The position numbers were made by a program, and so were the translations under genes. Source: Pseudomonas thivervalensis (GTDB lineage: Bacteria > Pseudomonadota > Gammaproteobacteria > Pseudomonadales > Pseudomonadaceae). From it: a stretch of DNA of 64,000 nucleotides. The stretch spans positions 62,001 to 126,000 of the forward strand of contig NZ_LHVE01000007.1 of assembly GCF_001269655.1 (NCBI RefSeq), written 5' to 3'. This document shows, piece by piece, positions 28,707 through 37,482 of this stretch (its first letter is position 1; every line of letters begins with the position of its first letter). The notes under the pieces are model-generated. The model had not been told where the DNA came from and made no database searches. It was given only the letters and a program-made list of their open reading frames with translations.

Positions 28707-29828
28707 ATGCATAACGTCGTCATCAGCGGCACCGGCCTGTACACCCCGGCCAACAGCATCTCCAACGAAGAGCTGGTGCAATCTTTCAATACCTATGTCG
28801 CGCAATTCAACGCCGATAACGCCGACGCCATCGCGCGCGGGGAAGTCGAGGCATTGACCGAATCCAACGCCGCGTTCATCGAAAAAGCCTCGGGCATCAA
28901 GAGCCGCTTTGTCATGGACAAGGACGGTATTCTCGATCCACTGCGCATGACCCCACGCCTGCCCGAGCGCTCCAACGACGAGTGGTCGGTGCTCTGCGAA
29001 ATGGCCGTTGGCGCCGCGAAACAAGCCCTGGAGCGCGCCGGCCGTACGGCCGCCGACATCGACGGGGTGATCGTCGCCTGTTCCAACCTGCAACGTGCGT
29101 ACCCGGCCATCGCTATCGAAGTCCAGGAAGCCCTGGGCATCGAAGGGTTCGGTTTCGACATGAACGTGGCCTGTTCCTCAGCGACCTTCGGCATCCAGGC
29201 TGCCGCCAACAGCGTGCAACTGGGCCAGGCCCGGGCGATCCTGATGGTCAACCCGGAAGTGTGCACCGGCCATTTGAACTTCCGCGACCGCGACAGCCAC
29301 TTCATCTTCGGCGACGCGGCCACTGCCGTGATCATCGAGCGCGCCGACCTGGCGACCTCGCCGCACCAGTTCGACGTGGTCAGCACCAAGCTGCTGACCA
29401 AGTTCTCCAACAACATCCGCAACAACTTCGGCTTCCTCAACCGCACCGCGCAAGAGGGCATAGGCAGTCGCGACAAGCTGTTCGTCCAGGAAGGCCGCAA
29501 GGTGTTCCGGGATGTCTGCCCGATGGTGGCCGAACTGATCGGTGCCCACCTGGAAGAGAACCAGTTGAGCGTTGGCGATGTGAAGCGCTTCTGGCTGCAC
29601 CAGGCCAACCTGAGCATGAACCACCTGATCGTGCGCAAACTGCTGGGGCGCGAAGCCACCGAAGCGGAAGCTCCCGTGATCCTGGACCGCTATGCGAACA
29701 CTAGCTCGGCCGGTTCGGTGATTGCATTCCACACTTACCAGGATGACCTGCCCAGCGGTTCGGTTGCCGTCCTCAGTTCGTTCGGCGCCGGTTATTCGAT
29801 TGGCAGCGTGATTTTGCGTAAGCATTGA
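28707..29828 (+). CDS. Beta-ketoacyl-ACP synthase III family protein (PA3286-like)
   Basis: A 373-residue thiolase-fold condensing enzyme. The active-site Cys lies in MNVACSSATFG, the His in WLHQANLSMN and the Asn in RYANTSSAGS, the Cys-His-Asn triad of FabH-type synthases. It is longer than the usual FabH of about 320 residues. From memory, P. aeruginosa PA3286 is the close relative; it condenses octanoyl-CoA with malonyl-ACP and so shunts beta-oxidation intermediates into fatty acid synthesis. The downstream ECF sigma and small Cys protein match the PA3285-PA3284 order. Confidence 0.88.
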   Translation: MHNVVISGTGLYTPANSISNEELVQSFNTYVAQFNADNADAIARGEVEALTESNAAFIEKASGIKSRFVMDKDGILDPLRMTPRLPERSNDEWSVLCEMAVGAAKQALERAGRTAADIDGVIVACSNLQRAYPAIAIEVQEALGIEGFGFDMNVACSSATFGIQAAANSVQLGQARAILMVNPEVCTGHLNFRDRDSHFIFGDAATAVIIERADLATSPHQFDVVSTKLLTKFSNNIRNNFGFLNRTAQEGIGSRDKLFVQEGRKVFRDVCPMVAELIGAHLEENQLSVGDVKRFWLHQANLSMNHLIVRKLLGREATEAEAPVILDRYANTSSAGSVIAFHTYQDDLPSGSVAVLSSFGAGYSIGSVILRKH

Positions 29829-29881
29829 TCTGGCTGGTCCAGATTTTTTGGGCAAGGGCGCTTGCTGTGGCAGGGAGCTTT

Positions 29882-29975
29882 TGTGGCGAGGGAGCTTGCT
29901 CCCGCTGGGTTGCGAAGCGACCCCCAAGATCTTGCGGTTGCTGCGCAACCGAGCGGGAGCAAGCTCCCTCGCCAC
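29882..29975. repeat. Type A REP pair
   Basis: TGTGGCGAGGGAGCTTGCTC and its inverse, between the ketoacyl synthase and sigma factor genes. Confidence 0.9.
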
Positions 29976-30011
29976 AAAAGCATTGCAGTGATGCAAATCT
30001 TGGGATGTTGA

Positions 30012-30623
30012 ATGACAGTCACCGACGACACTCTCCTGCTCCAACGCCTCCTGGCCGGTGAGCAGCAAGCCTACAAGGAACTGGTCAGCACCTACCAGAG
30101 CCCGATGCGCGCCGTGGCCTATGCCATCGTCGGCAGTCGCCATGCCGACGAAGTGGTGCAGGACGCGTGGCTGTCGGTGGTGCGCAATCTCAATGGTTTC
30201 CAAGGCCGTTCCAGCCTCAAGACCTGGCTGTTGACCATCACCGCCAACGCCGCCAAGGGACGCTACAAGCAGAACCGCCGGGAAGTGCTGCTCGATGACC
30301 TTCCGGCCCCCCACGGCACCCTTGGCGATGAGCGTTTCGCCGCTGACGGCCACTGGCTGCTGGCGCCGTTCGCCTGGCACCAGGACACGCCCGAAGCGTT
30401 GCTGACGATGGGCGAATTGCGCGATTGCCTGGAGCACACCTTGCTCAGCCTGTCGGAATTGCAAGGCAGCGTGCTGACCCTGCGGGAACAACAGGGCCTG
30501 GAGTTGGACGAAATCTGTAATCTTCTGGACATCTCGCTCTCCAATGTACGCGTGCTGTTGCATCGCGCCCGACTGAAGGTCTTCGCGACTGTTGAACATT
30601 TCGAGGAAACCGGCGAATGCTGA
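30012..30623 (+). CDS. ECF-type RNA polymerase sigma factor
   Basis: A 203-residue protein with sigma-70 region 2 (YQSPMRAVAYAIVGSRHADEVVQDAWLSV) and region 4 (LSELQGSVLTLREQQGLELDEICNLLDISLSNVRVLLHRARLKV, a helix-turn-helix). The middle linker is short, as in extracytoplasmic-function sigma factors. Its last codons overlap the start of the next gene (ATG at 30617), which encodes a putative anti-sigma factor. The stimulus is unknown; it is probably released by that partner. The order resembles PA3285. Confidence 0.93.
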   Translation: MTVTDDTLLLQRLLAGEQQAYKELVSTYQSPMRAVAYAIVGSRHADEVVQDAWLSVVRNLNGFQGRSSLKTWLLTITANAAKGRYKQNRREVLLDDLPAPHGTLGDERFAADGHWLLAPFAWHQDTPEALLTMGELRDCLEHTLLSLSELQGSVLTLREQQGLELDEICNLLDISLSNVRVLLHRARLKVFATVEHFEETGEC

Positions 30624-30853
30624 CCTGCAAGGAACAAGTGGCCCGCTCCAGCGACTACCTCGACGGGCAACTGAGCTTTCGTGAACGCCTGCTGGTGCGC
30701 CATCACCTGATGTTCTGTCCTAATTGCCGACGATTCATCCGCCAGATGCGCCTGATGCAGGCGACCCTCAGAAAACTGCCGAAACCGCCGATTCCCGACC
30801 TGGATCACCTCGCCGAGAAACTCGCCGCCGAACGGCGCAAAAACATCCGCTAA
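30617..30853 (+). CDS. Small zinc-finger anti-sigma factor (zf-HC2 type)
   Basis: A 78-residue protein with the HxxxCxxC pattern of the anti-sigma zinc-finger: HHLMFCPNCRRFIRQM, plus an N-terminal TCKEQVARSSDYLDG. It has no membrane segment, so it is a soluble zinc-binding regulator. Its start overlaps the sigma gene end by seven bases, which suggests coupled translation and a fixed ratio of the two proteins. By family analogy it binds and holds the ECF sigma factor in an inactive form. Confidence 0.85.
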   Translation: MLTCKEQVARSSDYLDGQLSFRERLLVRHHLMFCPNCRRFIRQMRLMQATLRKLPKPPIPDLDHLAEKLAAERRKNIR

Positions 30854-30857
30854 ACCC

Positions 30858-30965
30858 GTAGGAGCTGGTAGGAGCTGTCGAGTGCAACGAGGCTGCGATC
30901 TTTTCCCCCGCCAACTGAATCTCAAGCGAACGATCAAAAGATCGCAGGCTTCGCCAGCTCCTACA
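30858..30965. repeat. Type B palindromic element
   Basis: GTAGGAGCTGGTAGGAGCTGTCGAG at the left, where the end motif is duplicated, and CGCCAGCTCCTACAG at the right. Inner arms GCTGCGATC and GATCGCAGGC form a second stem. Confidence 0.85.
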
Positions 30966-30994
30966 GTTATTCCCATTCGAAGTAAAAAGTTCCG

Positions 30995-31012
30995 CTGTCA
31001 TAAAATCTTTAT
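30995..31012 (+). promoter_or_regulatory. Candidate Pho box upstream of the porin gene
   Basis: CTGTCATAAAATCTTTAT matches the first half of the PhoB-site consensus (CTGTCAT) exactly. Its second half resembles the weaker half of the E. coli phoE site. It lies 111 bases before the start codon. Phosphate control would suit an OprP/OprO-type porin. No good -10 box is evident at the expected spacing, so this stays tentative. Confidence 0.4.
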
Positions 31013-31122
31013 GTGATAGCAACTCGCCTGACACAACCGGCCGCCAAGATCCCCTCCCAACACCAGCGGGCCCAGTTCCGCGTGTTTTCTAACGCATAGA
31101 CTACCAACAGGGGAATTCTTCG

Positions 31123-32433
31123 ATGATCCGTAAGCACTTCGCAGGTGTTGCCGCCAGCGCACTGGCAATGGCAGTAACCGCCCAGGCTTTCGCCGGTACC
31201 GTCACCACCGACGGCGCCGATATCGTGGTCAAAACCAAGGGCGGCCTTGAGGTCGCTACCACTGACAAAGAGTTCAGCTTCAAGCTCGGCGGTCGTTTGC
31301 AGGCTGACTACAGCCAGTTCGACGGTATCTACACCGACAATGGCGACAAGGCCGATGCCGCTTACATCCGTCGTGGCTTCCTGGAGCTGTCGGGTGTGCT
31401 GTACACGGATTGGGCCTACACCATCAACTACGATTTCGCCCACAACAGCGGCGACTCCGATAACGGCTACTTCGACGAAGCGTCCCTGGCCTATAACGGC
31501 TTCAAGCCGGTATCGATCAAGGTCGGTCGCTTCGACCCCGACTTCGGCCTGGAAAAAGCCACCAGCTCCAAGTGGGTGACCGCGCCTGAGCGTAACGCCG
31601 CCTACGACCTGATCGACTGGGCCAACGGCCATCAGAACGGTCTGGGCATCCAGGCCTCCAGCACCTTCGCCGATTCGTTCTACGCCTCGGCCGGTGTATT
31701 CAGCAAAGACACCGACGACACCGACGGCAACAGCATCAAGCAAGCCAACGGTCGCTTCGTGTTCGCCCCGATGCACGAAGCCGGTAACGTGCTGCACTTC
31801 GGTTTGAACGTGGCCTCCCGCGACGTTTCCGACACCGCATTCGACGCTCGTTACCGCTCCCGTCTGGGCATGCGTGGCGTTGAAACCCTGGGCGGCAACG
31901 ATGCCGGTCCTAACGGCAATCGTCCGGTCCTGGGCGGCGCCAACAACTCGCCGGCCGGTTCCTACGACACCGACACCGCCTTCGGCCTGGAAGCCGCTTT
32001 CGCCATGGGCCCAGCGTCGATCCAGGGTGAATACATCTCCCGCAAGACCAAGGCTGACAGCGACGCCTTCGAAGACCTCAAGGGCCACGGCTTCTACGTC
32101 CAGGGTGCCTACACCATCACCGGTGAGTCCCGTGGCTATAAAGTCGGCAAGTTCGACGCGATCAAGCCTCAGAACAAGTCCATCGGCGCTTGGGAAGTGT
32201 TCTACCGCTTCGACAGCATGACCGTCGAAGACGACAACATCACCACCGCCTCGGCCACCCGTGAAGTGGGCGATGCCGAAGCCAAGGTGCACAACCTGGG
32301 CGTGAACTGGTACGCCAACGAAGCGGTGAAAATCACCGGTGCCTACGTCAAGGCCAAGACTGACAAAGTCACCAACGCCAATGGCGATGACGATGGCGAC
32401 GGTTTTGTTGTTCGTGCCCAGTACGTGTTCTGA
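31123..32433 (+). CDS. OprO/OprP-type phosphate- or pyrophosphate-selective porin
   Basis: A 436-residue outer-membrane porin with a 24-residue signal peptide ending AVTAQAFAG. It has the OprP family starting pattern [32 protein letters not shown] and the characteristic C-terminal VRAQYVF. OprP/OprO form trimers that take up phosphate and pyrophosphate through an arginine ladder. Whether this one prefers phosphate or pyrophosphate cannot be told by eye. AGGGGAA precedes the ATG, and a possible Pho box lies upstream. A strong terminator follows. Confidence 0.9.
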   Translation: MIRKHFAGVAASALAMAVTAQAFAGTVTTDGADIVVKTKGGLEVATTDKEFSFKLGGRLQADYSQFDGIYTDNGDKADAAYIRRGFLELSGVLYTDWAYTINYDFAHNSGDSDNGYFDEASLAYNGFKPVSIKVGRFDPDFGLEKATSSKWVTAPERNAAYDLIDWANGHQNGLGIQASSTFADSFYASAGVFSKDTDDTDGNSIKQANGRFVFAPMHEAGNVLHFGLNVASRDVSDTAFDARYRSRLGMRGVETLGGNDAGPNGNRPVLGGANNSPAGSYDTDTAFGLEAAFAMGPASIQGEYISRKTKADSDAFEDLKGHGFYVQGAYTITGESRGYKVGKFDAIKPQNKSIGAWEVFYRFDSMTVEDDNITTASATREVGDAEAKVHNLGVNWYANEAVKITGAYVKAKTDKVTNANGDDDGDGFVVRAQYVF

Positions 32434-32486
32434 ATCGCGCTGACTTGATACACCGCTGCACGTTCATCCGTTAAAGCTCCTTTCGA

Positions 32487-32510
32487 CCCCGCCTCTGGCG
32501 GGGTTTTTTT
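32487..32510 (+). terminator. Intrinsic terminator after the porin gene
   Basis: CCCCGCC and GGCGGGG form a seven-pair GC stem with a three-base loop (TCT), directly followed by seven Ts. Confidence 0.93.
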
Positions 32511-32573
32511 ATGTGTGCGTGGTCAGGATCGGCGATACTCGCTTCATCCGTCGTCCGGCTATCGAGGAACCGC

Positions 32574-33698
32574 ATGCCGCTTCACGTCTTGGACAGCCTG
32601 TCCGCCATCGCGTCTCTGGAGTGGGACGCGTTGGTGCCCGCCAACCAACCCTTCTTGCGCCACGCCTTCCTGAGCGCCCTGGAAGACAGCGCCAGCCTGG
32701 GCCCGCAATCCGGTTGGCAAGCCGAGCATTTGCTGCACATTGAAGACGATCGTCTGCTGGCAGCCTTGCCCAGTTACCGCAAATGGCATTCCTACGGTGA
32801 ATACGTGTTCGACCACGGCTGGGCCGACGCTTGTGCCCGGGCCGGCATCGACTATTACCCCAAGCTGCTGACGGCGGTACCGTTCAGCCCGGTCAGTGGC
32901 CCGCGGCTGTTGGCGGCGCGGGTGGAGGACGGTCTGGAGCTGCTGGGCAGCGTGCCCGGCTACCTGGAAATCGAAGGGCTTTCCAGTGCCCACATCAACT
33001 TCACCGATGCGTTCACCGACACGGCGCTCGCCGGGCAAGAAGGCTGGCTGCAGCGGATCGGCTGCCAGTATCACTGGCAAAATCGCGGTTATCGCGACTT
33101 CCAGGATTTCCTCGATGCCCTCAGTTCCCGCAAGCGCAAGCAGATGCGCAAGGAGCGCGAGCAGGTGGCGGGGCAGGGCATTGACTTCGAATGGCTCGAA
33201 GGGCATCAGTTGGACGAGGCACAGTGGGATTTTGTCTACGCCTGTTACGCCAACACCTATGCAGTACGACGGCAGGCGCCCTACTTGACCCGGACCTTCT
33301 TCAGCCTGCTGGCCGAACGCATGCCCGAGGCCATTCGCGTGGTGTTGGCCAAGCAAGGGTCACGGCCGGTGGCGATGGCCTTCAGCCTGGTGGGCGGCGA
33401 CAGTTTCTACGGGCGGTACTGGGGCTGCCTGGCGGAGTTTGATCGCCTGCATTTCGAGACCTGTTTCTATCAGGGCATGGACTACGCGATTGCCCACGGC
33501 TTGCAGCGTTTCGACGCCGGTGCGCAGGGCGAGCACAAATTGATTCGCGGCTTCGAGCCGGTGATTACTCGCTCGTGGCACTACTTGCGCCATCCCGGGT
33601 TGAAAGCCGCGGTTGCAGATTTTCTCGCCCGGGAACAGGAGGGTGTGTTGGCGTATGCCGAAGAGGCGAGGACAGCACTGCCTTATCGGCAGTGCTGA
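32574..33698 (+). CDS. DUF482 / FemAB-like GNAT-fold protein
   Basis: A 374-residue protein of the DUF482 (FemAB-like) family of tandem GNAT folds. Recognisable parts are NQPFLRHAFLSALEDS near the N-terminus, PYLTRTFFSLLAERMPE in the middle and the family block FDAGAQGEHKLIRGFEPV. The start chosen is the ATG at 32574; a longer frame to 32511 begins within the terminator of the porin gene. The activity is unknown; FemAB relatives transfer aminoacyl groups. It is convergent with aqpZ. Confidence 0.85.
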   Translation: MPLHVLDSLSAIASLEWDALVPANQPFLRHAFLSALEDSASLGPQSGWQAEHLLHIEDDRLLAALPSYRKWHSYGEYVFDHGWADACARAGIDYYPKLLTAVPFSPVSGPRLLAARVEDGLELLGSVPGYLEIEGLSSAHINFTDAFTDTALAGQEGWLQRIGCQYHWQNRGYRDFQDFLDALSSRKRKQMRKEREQVAGQGIDFEWLEGHQLDEAQWDFVYACYANTYAVRRQAPYLTRTFFSLLAERMPEAIRVVLAKQGSRPVAMAFSLVGGDSFYGRYWGCLAEFDRLHFETCFYQGMDYAIAHGLQRFDAGAQGEHKLIRGFEPVITRSWHYLRHPGLKAAVADFLAREQEGVLAYAEEARTALPYRQC

Positions 33699-33714
33699 TC
33701 GTCGCAAGTGGGGC

Positions 33715-34404
33715 TCAGCGGTTTTCCTGGCCCAGCCAGCGGTACGAGACACCGCCGATGACGGCACCCAGCAGCGGAGCCACCCAGAACAGCCACAGTT
33801 GCTCGATGGCCCAGCCGCCGACAATCAGCGCCGGGCCAGTGCTGCGGGCCGGGTTGACGGACGTATTGGTGACCGGAATCGAGATCAGGTGAATGAGTGT
33901 CAGGGCCAGGCCGATGGCAATCGGTGCCAGGCCGGCCGGTGCGCGCTTATCGGTCGCGCCGAGGATGATCAGAATGAACATGGCCGTCATGACCAGCTCG
34001 GTGACAAACCCCGCCGTCATTGAATACCCACCAGGCGAATGCTCGCCGTAACCGTTCGAGGCCAGGCCGGACGCGGCCAGGTCAAAACCTTCCTTGCCGC
34101 TGGCGATGAAGTGGATCAACGCGGCGGCCAGCACACCGCCAATGACTTGGGCGATGACGTAGGCAGGCAGCTCCTTGGCTGGAAACCGCCCACCCACGTA
34201 CAAGCCCAACGAAACGGCGGGGTTCAAATGGCAACCCGAGATGTGACCGATGGCGAAGGCCATGGTCAACACCGTCAAGCCGAAGGCCAGGGCCACCCCC
34301 AAAACGCCAATGCCGGAGGCGGCCAATACTGCGCTGCCGCAGCCGCCCAACACCAGCCAGAACGTACCCAACAACTCAGTCGTTGAACGTTTGAGTAAAG
34401 ACAT
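33715..34404 (-). CDS. aqpZ: Aquaporin Z
   Basis: A 229-residue six-helix channel. The two NPA motifs are [10 protein letters not shown] and [10 protein letters not shown]; the selectivity-filter arginine follows the second. In AqpZ this makes a water-selective pore. The start at 34404 is preferred over 34410 because AAGGA lies five bases before it; both are in frame. Convergent with the DUF482 gene, 16 bases apart. Confidence 0.95.
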   Translation of the reverse strand: MSLLKRSTTELLGTFWLVLGGCGSAVLAASGIGVLGVALAFGLTVLTMAFAIGHISGCHLNPAVSLGLYVGGRFPAKELPAYVIAQVIGGVLAAALIHFIASGKEGFDLAASGLASNGYGEHSPGGYSMTAGFVTELVMTAMFILIILGATDKRAPAGLAPIAIGLALTLIHLISIPVTNTSVNPARSTGPALIVGGWAIEQLWLFWVAPLLGAVIGGVSYRWLGQENR

Positions 34405-34521
34405 AAGCATCCTTGAAAAAACAGTCGTGATATTCGGTTATGCATCCAGCAGCATTACGACAGGTTCATCTCCAGAACCTGGGCTGAGTACAGCAGAGTG
34501 TGGCGACAAATCCAGCGGCAT

Positions 34522-34555
34522 AAAAAACCGCCAGCGTCATGGACGGTGGCGGTTT
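34522..34555 (-). terminator. Intrinsic terminator (minus strand)
   Basis: AAACCGCCA and TGGCGGTTT form a nine-pair stem with a 13-base loop; on the minus strand the T run continues as TTTTTT. It would end transcripts coming from the ABC exporter gene after the repeat region. Confidence 0.55.
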
Positions 34556-34646
34556 CGGCCGTGGTCGGCGGGGAGTATGTCGTTGCGGTGTGGGCTAAAT
34601 GGATACTGGACAGATTTTTTCAGTATTGCTGATTCAAACCGGACCC

Positions 34647-34982
34647 TGTGGCGAGGGAGCTTGCTCCCGCTGGGCTCTGTAGGAGCTGGCGGAGCCTGCG
34701 ATCTTTTGATCTTGATCTTGATCTTGATCTTGATCTTGATCTTGATCTTGATCTTGATCTTGATCTTGATCTTGATCTTGATCTTGATCTTGATCTTGAT
34801 CTTGATCTTGATCTTGATCTTGATCTTGATCTTGATCTTGATCTTGATCTTGATCTTGATCTTGATCTTTCGCTTGAGATTCAAGTGTCAGGGGAAAGAT
34901 CGCAGCCTCGTTTCACTCGACAGCTCCTACACAGCTCCTACACAGCTCCTACAGCCCCAGCGGGAGCAAGCTCCCTCGCCAC
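34647..34982. repeat. Composite repeat: type B element nested between two type A halves
   Basis: The left half, TGTGGCGAGGGAGCTTGCTC, and the right half, GAGCAAGCTCCCTCGCCAC, are type A arms. Between them lies a type B element (34678-34953) whose right end is triplicated (ACAGCTCCTAC three times) and whose centre is expanded to 27 hexamers. The nesting suggests a type B unit inserted into a type A unit. Confidence 0.85.
34708..34869. repeat. Perfect hexanucleotide array, (GATCTT) x 27
   Basis: There are 162 bases of GATCTT with no mismatch. Sister type B elements hold only one or two copies at this spot (for example 14158-14178). Perfect short tandem arrays change length by slipped-strand mispairing, so copy number is likely variable. 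It lies in a gap, not in a gene. Confidence 0.98.
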
Positions 34983-34997
34983 GGGGGCAGCGGTGGA

Positions 34998-36830
34998 TCA
35001 GTCGATCCCCACGAAGCCACCGGTCTGATGCTGCCACAACCGCGCATACAAGCCGCCATGAGCCAGCAACTCGGCATGGCTGCCGGTTTCGGCGATGCGG
35101 CCATTTTCCAGTACCACCAAGCGGTCCATCCGGGCGATGGTGGAGAGGCGGTGGGCGATGGCGATGACGGTCTTGCCTTGCATCAGGGTCTCAAGGCTTT
35201 CCTGGATCGCCGCCTCGACTTCCGAGTCCAGCGCCGACGTCGCTTCGTCCATGATCAGGATCGGCGCGTCCTTGAGCAGCACCCGTGCGATAGCGATGCG
35301 CTGGCGCTGGCCGCCGGATAATTTAACGCCACGCTCACCCACATGGGCATCGAAGCCGGTGCGGCCTTCGGCGTCCGACAGCAATGGGATGAACTCATCG
35401 GCCCGGGCCTTGTGCACGGCTTCCCAGAGTTGCGCATCGGTGGCGTCGGGCTTGCCGTAGAGCAGGTTGTCGCGAATCGAGCGATGCAGCAGCGAGGTGT
35501 CCTGGGTGATCATGCCGATGCGCTCGCGCAGGCTTTCCTGGCCGACTTCGGCGATGTCCTGGCCGTCGATGAGGATGCGCCCGCCTTGTACGTCATAGAG
35601 GCGCAGCAGCAGGTTGACCAACGTGGATTTACCGGCGCCGGACGGCCCGATCAGGCCGATCTTCTCGCCGGGCTTGATGGTCAGGTTGAGGTCGCCGATC
35701 ACCCCGCTTTTCTTGCCATAGTGGAAATCCACATGTTCGAAGCGCACCTCGCCCCGGGCCACCGCCAGGGGCTTGGCCTGGTCGCGGTCGGTGACGCTGA
35801 CGGGTTGGGAGATGGTCTGCAAACCGTCCTGGACCATACCGATATTTTCGAAGATGCCGGTGACCACCCACATGATCCAGCCAGACATGTTGACGATGCG
35901 GATCACCAGGCCGGTGGCCAGGGCAATGGCGCCCACGCTGATCAGCGATTGGGTCCACAGCCACAGCGCCAGGGCTGTAGTGCCGACGATCAACAGCCCG
36001 TTCATGCTGGTGATGACCCCATCCATGCTGGTCACCACGCGCCCGGCCAGTTGGGCCTTCTCGGTCTGTTCCTCGATGGCTTCGCGGGCGTATTGCTGTT
36101 CGAAGTTGGTGTGGGCGAACAGCTTCAGGGTGGTGATGTTGGTGTAGCCGTCGACGATCCGCCCCATGAGCTTGGAGCGGGCATCGGACGACACCACCGA
36201 GCGTTCCTTGACCCGCGGTACGAAATAGCAGAGTGCGCCGATGTAGGCGGCAATCCACATCAACAACGGGATCATCAGGCGCCAGTCGGCTTCGGCGAAC
36301 AGCACCAGCGAGCTGATGGCGTAGATCAGCACGTGCCACAACGCATCCACCGCCTGCACCGCCGAGTCGCGCAGGGAGTTGCCGGTCTGCATGATGCGCT
36401 GGGCGATGCGCCCGGCGAAGTCGTTCTGGAAGAAATTCAGGCTCTGCTTGAGTACGTAGCTGTGGTTCTGCCAGCGAATCAGGCTGGTCATGCTGGGGCT
36501 CAGGGTCTGGTGCACCAGCAGGTCATGCAGGGCCACGAAGATGGGCCGCAAGACCAGCGCCACCACGGCCATCCAGGCCAGCTCCAGGCCATGGACCTTG
36601 AAGAAGTCGACGTTGGGCGTGCCCTGGGTCAGGTCGATGATGCGGCTCAGGTAGCTGAACAGCGCCACTTCGATCAGTGCGCCGATCAGGCCGACCACCA
36701 GCAGCACGGCGAAGCTGGGCCAGACCTGTTTCAGATAATAGGTGTAGAACGGCAGGACGCGGTTCGGCGGGGCCGAGGTCGGGGCGTCGCGGAAGATGTC
36801 GATCAATTTTTCGAAACGGCGATAAACCAT
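34998..36830 (-). CDS. ABC exporter, fused permease and ATPase
   Basis: A 610-residue half-transporter. The N-terminal six-helix ABC membrane domain (about residues 35-320) is followed by the nucleotide-binding domain: Walker A GPSGAGKST, Q-loop MITQDTSLL, signature LSGGQRQR, Walker B ILIMDEATSALD and the H-loop AIAHRLS. It would work as a homodimer exporting lipid or drug-like substrates, MsbA-like in form; the substrate is unknown. It is the last gene of a minus-strand run with ppiA, the hydrolase and the LysR regulator. Confidence 0.93.
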   Translation of the reverse strand: MVYRRFEKLIDIFRDAPTSAPPNRVLPFYTYYLKQVWPSFAVLLVVGLIGALIEVALFSYLSRIIDLTQGTPNVDFFKVHGLELAWMAVVALVLRPIFVALHDLLVHQTLSPSMTSLIRWQNHSYVLKQSLNFFQNDFAGRIAQRIMQTGNSLRDSAVQAVDALWHVLIYAISSLVLFAEADWRLMIPLLMWIAAYIGALCYFVPRVKERSVVSSDARSKLMGRIVDGYTNITTLKLFAHTNFEQQYAREAIEEQTEKAQLAGRVVTSMDGVITSMNGLLIVGTTALALWLWTQSLISVGAIALATGLVIRIVNMSGWIMWVVTGIFENIGMVQDGLQTISQPVSVTDRDQAKPLAVARGEVRFEHVDFHYGKKSGVIGDLNLTIKPGEKIGLIGPSGAGKSTLVNLLLRLYDVQGGRILIDGQDIAEVGQESLRERIGMITQDTSLLHRSIRDNLLYGKPDATDAQLWEAVHKARADEFIPLLSDAEGRTGFDAHVGERGVKLSGGQRQRIAIARVLLKDAPILIMDEATSALDSEVEAAIQESLETLMQGKTVIAIAHRLSTIARMDRLVVLENGRIAETGSHAELLAHGGLYARLWQHQTGGFVGID

Positions 36831-36914
36831 GGGTACCTAGCCCGGGCAGGGCTCTCCTTTTTTTGCTGTGAGCGGCGCGGGGTCGCCGGCGCCGCTCAGG
36901 CTTGCCCTGTGCGT

Positions 36915-37478
36915 TTAGTCGAGGCGCTTGGCCGACTTGATGATCACAGGGTCGACCGGCACGTTTTGCATGCCTTGTTTGGTGGCGGTCTGGGAATTGA
37001 CGATGATGTCCACCACGTCCATGCCCTTGACCACTTTGGCGAACACCGCGTAGCCGGCGTCACGGCCCGGATCGAGGAAAGCGTTGTCGGCCACGTTGAT
37101 GAAGAACTGGCTGGTGGCCGAATCCGGGTTGGACGTGCGGGCCATCGACAAGGTGCCGCGAACGTTGTGCAGGCCATTGCTGGCTTCGTTCTTGATCGGC
37201 GCCTTGGTGTCTTTCTGCTGCATCTGCTGGGTGAAGCCGCCGCCCTGGGCCATGAAACCCGGGATCACCCGATGGAAAATCGTGTTGTTGTAGAAACCAC
37301 TGTCCACGTACTCAAGGAAGTTCTTGGTACTGATGGGGGCCTTGACCGGGTCCAGTTCGATTTCGATCTGGCCGTTGGTGGTGTCCAGTAATACATGCGG
37401 TGCCTTGGCCGGCGTGGCGGCCATCAGGTTGGCGGCAAACAGTACGGTACCGGCGGCAAGGGCGATTTTTTTCAGCAT
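36915..37478 (-). CDS. ppiA: Periplasmic peptidyl-prolyl cis-trans isomerase A (cyclophilin)
   Basis: A 187-residue cyclophilin with a signal peptide ([20 protein letters not shown]). Catalytic-core parts are [13 protein letters not shown] and [14 protein letters not shown], with the key Arg in the first. It speeds proline isomerization in periplasmic folding. The hydrolase gene ends 4 bases before its start on the same strand, so the two are surely co-transcribed. Confidence 0.94.
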   Translation of the reverse strand: MLKKIALAAGTVLFAANLMAATPAKAPHVLLDTTNGQIEIELDPVKAPISTKNFLEYVDSGFYNNTIFHRVIPGFMAQGGGFTQQMQQKDTKAPIKNEASNGLHNVRGTLSMARTSNPDSATSQFFINVADNAFLDPGRDAGYAVFAKVVKGMDVVDIIVNSQTATKQGMQNVPVDPVIIKSAKRLD

Positions 37479-37482
37479 GAGG

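Larger units (their letters stand above)
34405..34997. other. Intergenic stretch between aqpZ and the ABC exporter
   Basis: A 593-base gap. It contains a minus-strand terminator (34522-34555), a half type A repeat at 34647, a type B element with 27 hexamers, and the other type A half ending at 34982. No gene is supported; the open frames here translate the hexamer into Asp-Leu or Lys-Ile runs and are not convincing. Confidence 0.75.

Noticed and set aside
34250..35167. A 305-codon frame through the hexamer array, and its minus-strand Lys-Ile partner (34537-34884)
   Set aside because: The product is almost only Asp-Leu (or Ile-Lys) repeats created by GATCTT; it passes through REP elements and has no ribosome site.
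36871..36899. Strong GC hairpin between ppiA and the ABC exporter gene as a terminator
   Set aside because: The T tract lies on the wrong side: on the minus strand the stem is followed by As, so it would not terminate transcription of these genes; it may only be an mRNA structure.
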